A DNA stretch of 64,000 nucleotides from Anaeramoeba flamelloides (lineage: Eukaryota > Metamonada > Anaeramoebidae). The notes under the pieces were generated by a model, which was given only the letters and a program-made list of their open reading frames with translations, had not been told where the DNA came from and made no database searches. The translations under genes were made by a program, and so were the position numbers. Of the stretch, positions 61,349 to 64,000 are shown piece by piece (the stretch's first letter is position 1; every line of letters begins with the position of its first letter). The DNA is taken from positions 10,664,001 through 10,728,000 of the forward strand of contig JANTQA010000057.1 of assembly GCA_027625915.1 (NCBI GenBank), given 5' to 3'.

Positions 61349-62711
61349 CTTAAGGGAGTAGTCACGGTAAAGGAAAATTTTTTACTATTTTACAATTTTG
61401 AAGAGGAACAGAAAATAACGTTTTTTACTCTGCTTGTACCTCATTGATTTTTATTATTTAAAGTACTTTATTCATTAGATTTTTCAAATGTTTTTTTCAA
61501 AAGTCTCAAAGAAATTGCCACAATAGAATGTTGAGTTGAATTTCTTAAAATAGTGTTTCGAATGTTGAATAACTTATCTTTAATCCTTATCTCTACATTC
61601 TATTGTGGCATTTAATTTTTTCATTTTTTTATTTTTTCATCATTTTTGAGATTTTTTTAAACATAACAAAAAACAATTACAAATATTTTTTTCTCAGTGA
61701 AATTTCGGATTAATGGATTTTGTTTAAAATGAACAACAATATTGCAATCGGGAGAACCACAAAAGGAAACACAAATAGGACTTAAATAGCTAAAAGGATT
61801 TCAAAAAAATAATAATTATCACAAAACATTGACTTGTTAGGATTTTAAATCGTTGGATTTGGTGGAATTGGAGCAGTCAATGATTATATTTTATCAAAGT
61901 TTAAACCACAAAATAGCTAGAAGTTTTATTCTAAGAACCTAAAATTATCTTCTCCCAAAAAAAAAAACTAAACCCCATTCCAAAAATTTGGACACACCCA
62001 AAATCAAAAATAGGCAAAAAAAAAACTCAATTTATTGTATTTTTCCAAACCTAATATAAAACAACATTTAAGTAACCCAGTATTAATGTTTTAATAAGTA
62101 ATCATTTTCATCCAAATCAAAGAAAACAATATAAAACATAAAAATCAAAACTCAGTGTGTTAATATAAGGAAACGAGCTAAACAAAAAATGTATTGGTAA
62201 ATTTGTTGAAATTACACCAACAATTGTTGATCGATCAAATGATAAGATAACATGGGCCAATTATATGTGGGTTTTTCTATTTAAGAAACTTAACAGTAAC
62301 ATTCTATCAACCATCGATTAAAAGTTAACAGATCTAACGAAACAGATTTCGTAACTCAAAAAAAACGAAATAAAAACAAAAATAAAAAAGATAAAAAATG
62401 AAATAGTTGGTTAAATCAAAATTATTTCCAAATTGAATGTAAAGTATGGTATTACTATTCTTTCTGCTGTTTAAGCCGTATCCAAAATTTTGGAATTAAG
62501 TTTATTTTAATAAAAAAAAAATCAAAACTATTTTATCAATATATTTCTCTTTTTTTTTATTGTTGAACATTCCTAAAAATAAAATATCAAATAATTTTTT
62601 TAAAAATAAATTTTCTAGAGAATCTACGATCACACGCCACTAGAATAAAATGTTCTTATCACATCCATCTCAAATTTTTAGCATGTCTTATGATGTAGCT
62701 ACTCCCTTAAG
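61349..62711 (+). mobile_element. CTTAAGGGAGTAG-ended element F, 1.36 kb
   Basis: Begins CTTAAGGGAGTAGTCACGG and ends CTACTCCCTTAAG, a 13-bp perfect terminal inverted repeat. The left 60 bp recurs at window positions 1-56 (second copy). There is no ORF above 60 codons. The terminal 8-14 bp matches element E, suggesting the same transposase served both. Confidence 0.65.
61513..61612. repeat. 100-bp inverted repeat nested in element F
   Basis: TGCCACAATAGAATGTTGAG (61515-61534) and CTCTACATTCTATTGTGGCA (61590-61609) are near-perfect reverse complements around a 55-bp centre. A related word (ACAATAGAATGATGAG) occurs at 28143. Confidence 0.65.
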
Positions 62712-63219
62712 TGATCAAAATCATGCATGGTCAACCAATATAATACGTGTTTCAAAATATAATCAATTCTTTTTTTTCTTCTTGTTCCAAGGCAGCATCC
62801 AGTTAACTGACAAATACTATACCTAAGTTCATACAAATTTTGAACGTAAACCCCATGACATTTTCAGGTTAGGTTAGGTTAGGAATGCAATTATTCTAAA
62901 TTCTCGGTAATTTCTCAAATATTTTTGAAATTTTTTGTTTTGTTGATATTAAAAATTCCAACAAGTAGACTAAATTTTATCAAAAATTAACTCTATTTTT
63001 TGAGATAAATCTTCCAATTTAATCTTCATATTTTTAGAATTTCTTTTTAAATGATTTAACTTGAAATAAACCCTAAAAAAATATGGTTTTGGTTTGCTTA
63101 AAGTTTCATTGATCAATGAGTATTTAGTCCTTCAACAACAAAATCACTCTTATTATTATGAAACACCTATTAAATTTTTTTGCTCAATTTTTTTTTGACT
63201 ACAATATTAATGAAAAGAT
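62712..63219. other. Non-coding spacer with a short (TTAGG)n run
   Basis: AGGTTAGGTTAGGTTAGG at 62866-62883 is three and a half TTAGG units. Otherwise featureless. Confidence 0.4.
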
Positions 63220-63225
63220 TTTTAC

Positions 63226-63351
63226 TTTATTTTTTTTCTTAGACGAAGCACGTCACAAATTTCAAAAGCTATTTTTTCCTTCCTTTCTTCTCTAACTTTC
63301 TTCTTTTCTGAAACGATATTTACACCAATTCCATCAACTCTTGCACATTTT
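63226..63351 (-). CDS. Possible orphan exon, about 42 codons
   Basis: On the minus strand, between an AG at 63353-63352 and a GT near 63225, one frame is open and reads with unusually protein-like composition: RVDGIGVNIVSEKKK and REERKEKIAFEICDVLRLR. The G+C content is higher than the flanks and charged helices look plausible. No start codon is claimed and no partner exon was found. It could be one exon of a gene extending beyond the window, a relic, or chance. Confidence 0.25.
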
Positions 63352-63359
63352 CTTTAAAA

Positions 63360-64000
63360 CGTGGTACGTAAGTGAAATAGATAATTTTACTTTTCGAAAC
63401 TTTTGAAAGTAAATTTCTATTTGAAAAAGAAAACTAGATTGTTGTCACATAAACTAAAATTTTTAAAAAAAACACGATCACTTTACTAAATATTCTTTGA
63501 AGTTATCAAACCAATTTTTAGTCACAAAAATAGTACACAGTTGGGTTTGTTTTCAAATATCCTTTAAAGGTCTATTATGTCTTTTTGAAGTTTTTTTTTA
63601 TGATTAACAATTAACAATTATTTTTACTAGTTTTGTATAATTTATAGAAATATCTTTTAATTCTGACATATCTCTCAAATCATTGAGTGTGTATGTACAT
63701 AATTTAAGAGACACACTAAGTAGACTATTCACCAAAATCATTTTTTAATTTTTCAAAATATAGCTAAAGCAAATGAAAATAATTATCATTTTAACTTACC
63801 TGTCTCAGAATAGATTCAAATTAAATTCCTTACTTTTCATTTCCAGTCAGTTTTGGGAAGACAAAAGACTTTTATCATTCATTATGTTATTAAAATAATA
63901 TTTTTAGATTAGAAATAAAAATTTTTGTAGAAGAAATGCAAAATTATCAAAAAAAAGCGAAAGTAGTTTAAATTTTTCTGTTTGATCTTAAGACTTTAAG
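63360..64000. other. Non-coding end of window
   Basis: AT-rich. No gene or repeat recognised. Confidence 0.35.

Noticed and set aside
1-64000. tRNA or rRNA genes
   Set aside because: No G+C-rich cloverleaf-like or ribosomal segment was noticed by eye; a covariance-model scan would be needed to be sure.

Overview
This is nuclear DNA from a very AT-rich, intron-containing protist. The evidence is eukaryote-only proteins (a cytosolic Hsp70, a Piezo channel, a Furry-like scaffold), GT-AG introns whose reading frames join exactly, coding sequence packed with Asn, Lys, Ser-Asp-Gly and Glu-Asn/Glu-Lys tracts, and long non-coding spacers full of small transposon relics. The legible genes end in TAA and read with the standard code. 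The low-complexity style and low gene density recall free-living amoeboid protists such as Anaeramoeba; that placement is an inference. I saw no tRNA, rRNA, CRISPR or virus-like element.

Layout. (1) 1188-6986 (-) is a 1,932-residue protein made of about a dozen divergent beta-rich, possibly PH-like units; a whole inverted-repeat element (421-1112) sits just beyond its stop. (2) 7.0-14.06 kb is non-coding and holds an inverted-repeat element, a LINE tail and a hairpin cluster. (3) 14062-21815 (+) is a spliced HEAT/ARM scaffold of the Furry/Mor2/Tao3 type, with an unexplained frame change in a purine-rich tract near 20.84-20.93 kb. (4) 25516-27501 (-) is an intronless Hsp70 ending in EEID. (5) 28.5-37.6 kb is repeat-rich, with a long foldback carrying a nested insertion, a mariner-like MITE and a decayed LINE. 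It also contains one small membrane-protein gene, 32794-33630 (-). (6) 37673-48630 (-) is a Piezo mechanosensitive channel in two exons, split by a 2.9 kb intron that holds a hairpin cluster and a long inverted repeat. (7) 52893-59046 (+) is a leucine-rich-repeat, Cys-rich, multi-membrane-span receptor gene that is now a pseudogene, with a nest of MITEs between its ectodomain and membrane domain. (8) 59-64 kb is mostly transposon relics plus one possible orphan exon.

How the genes relate. They are independently transcribed and form no operon. Furry-type proteins (NDR-kinase scaffolds), Piezo and the receptor all belong to cell-surface, cell-shape and mechanical biology, but nothing here shows that they act together. 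The most unusual content is the repeat landscape: a family of palindrome-on-palindrome hairpin clusters, two families of short inverted-repeat elements shared across the window, an element with degenerate TCGCGATA subterminal repeats, and a foldback whose intact arm records the empty site of an insertion in the other arm.
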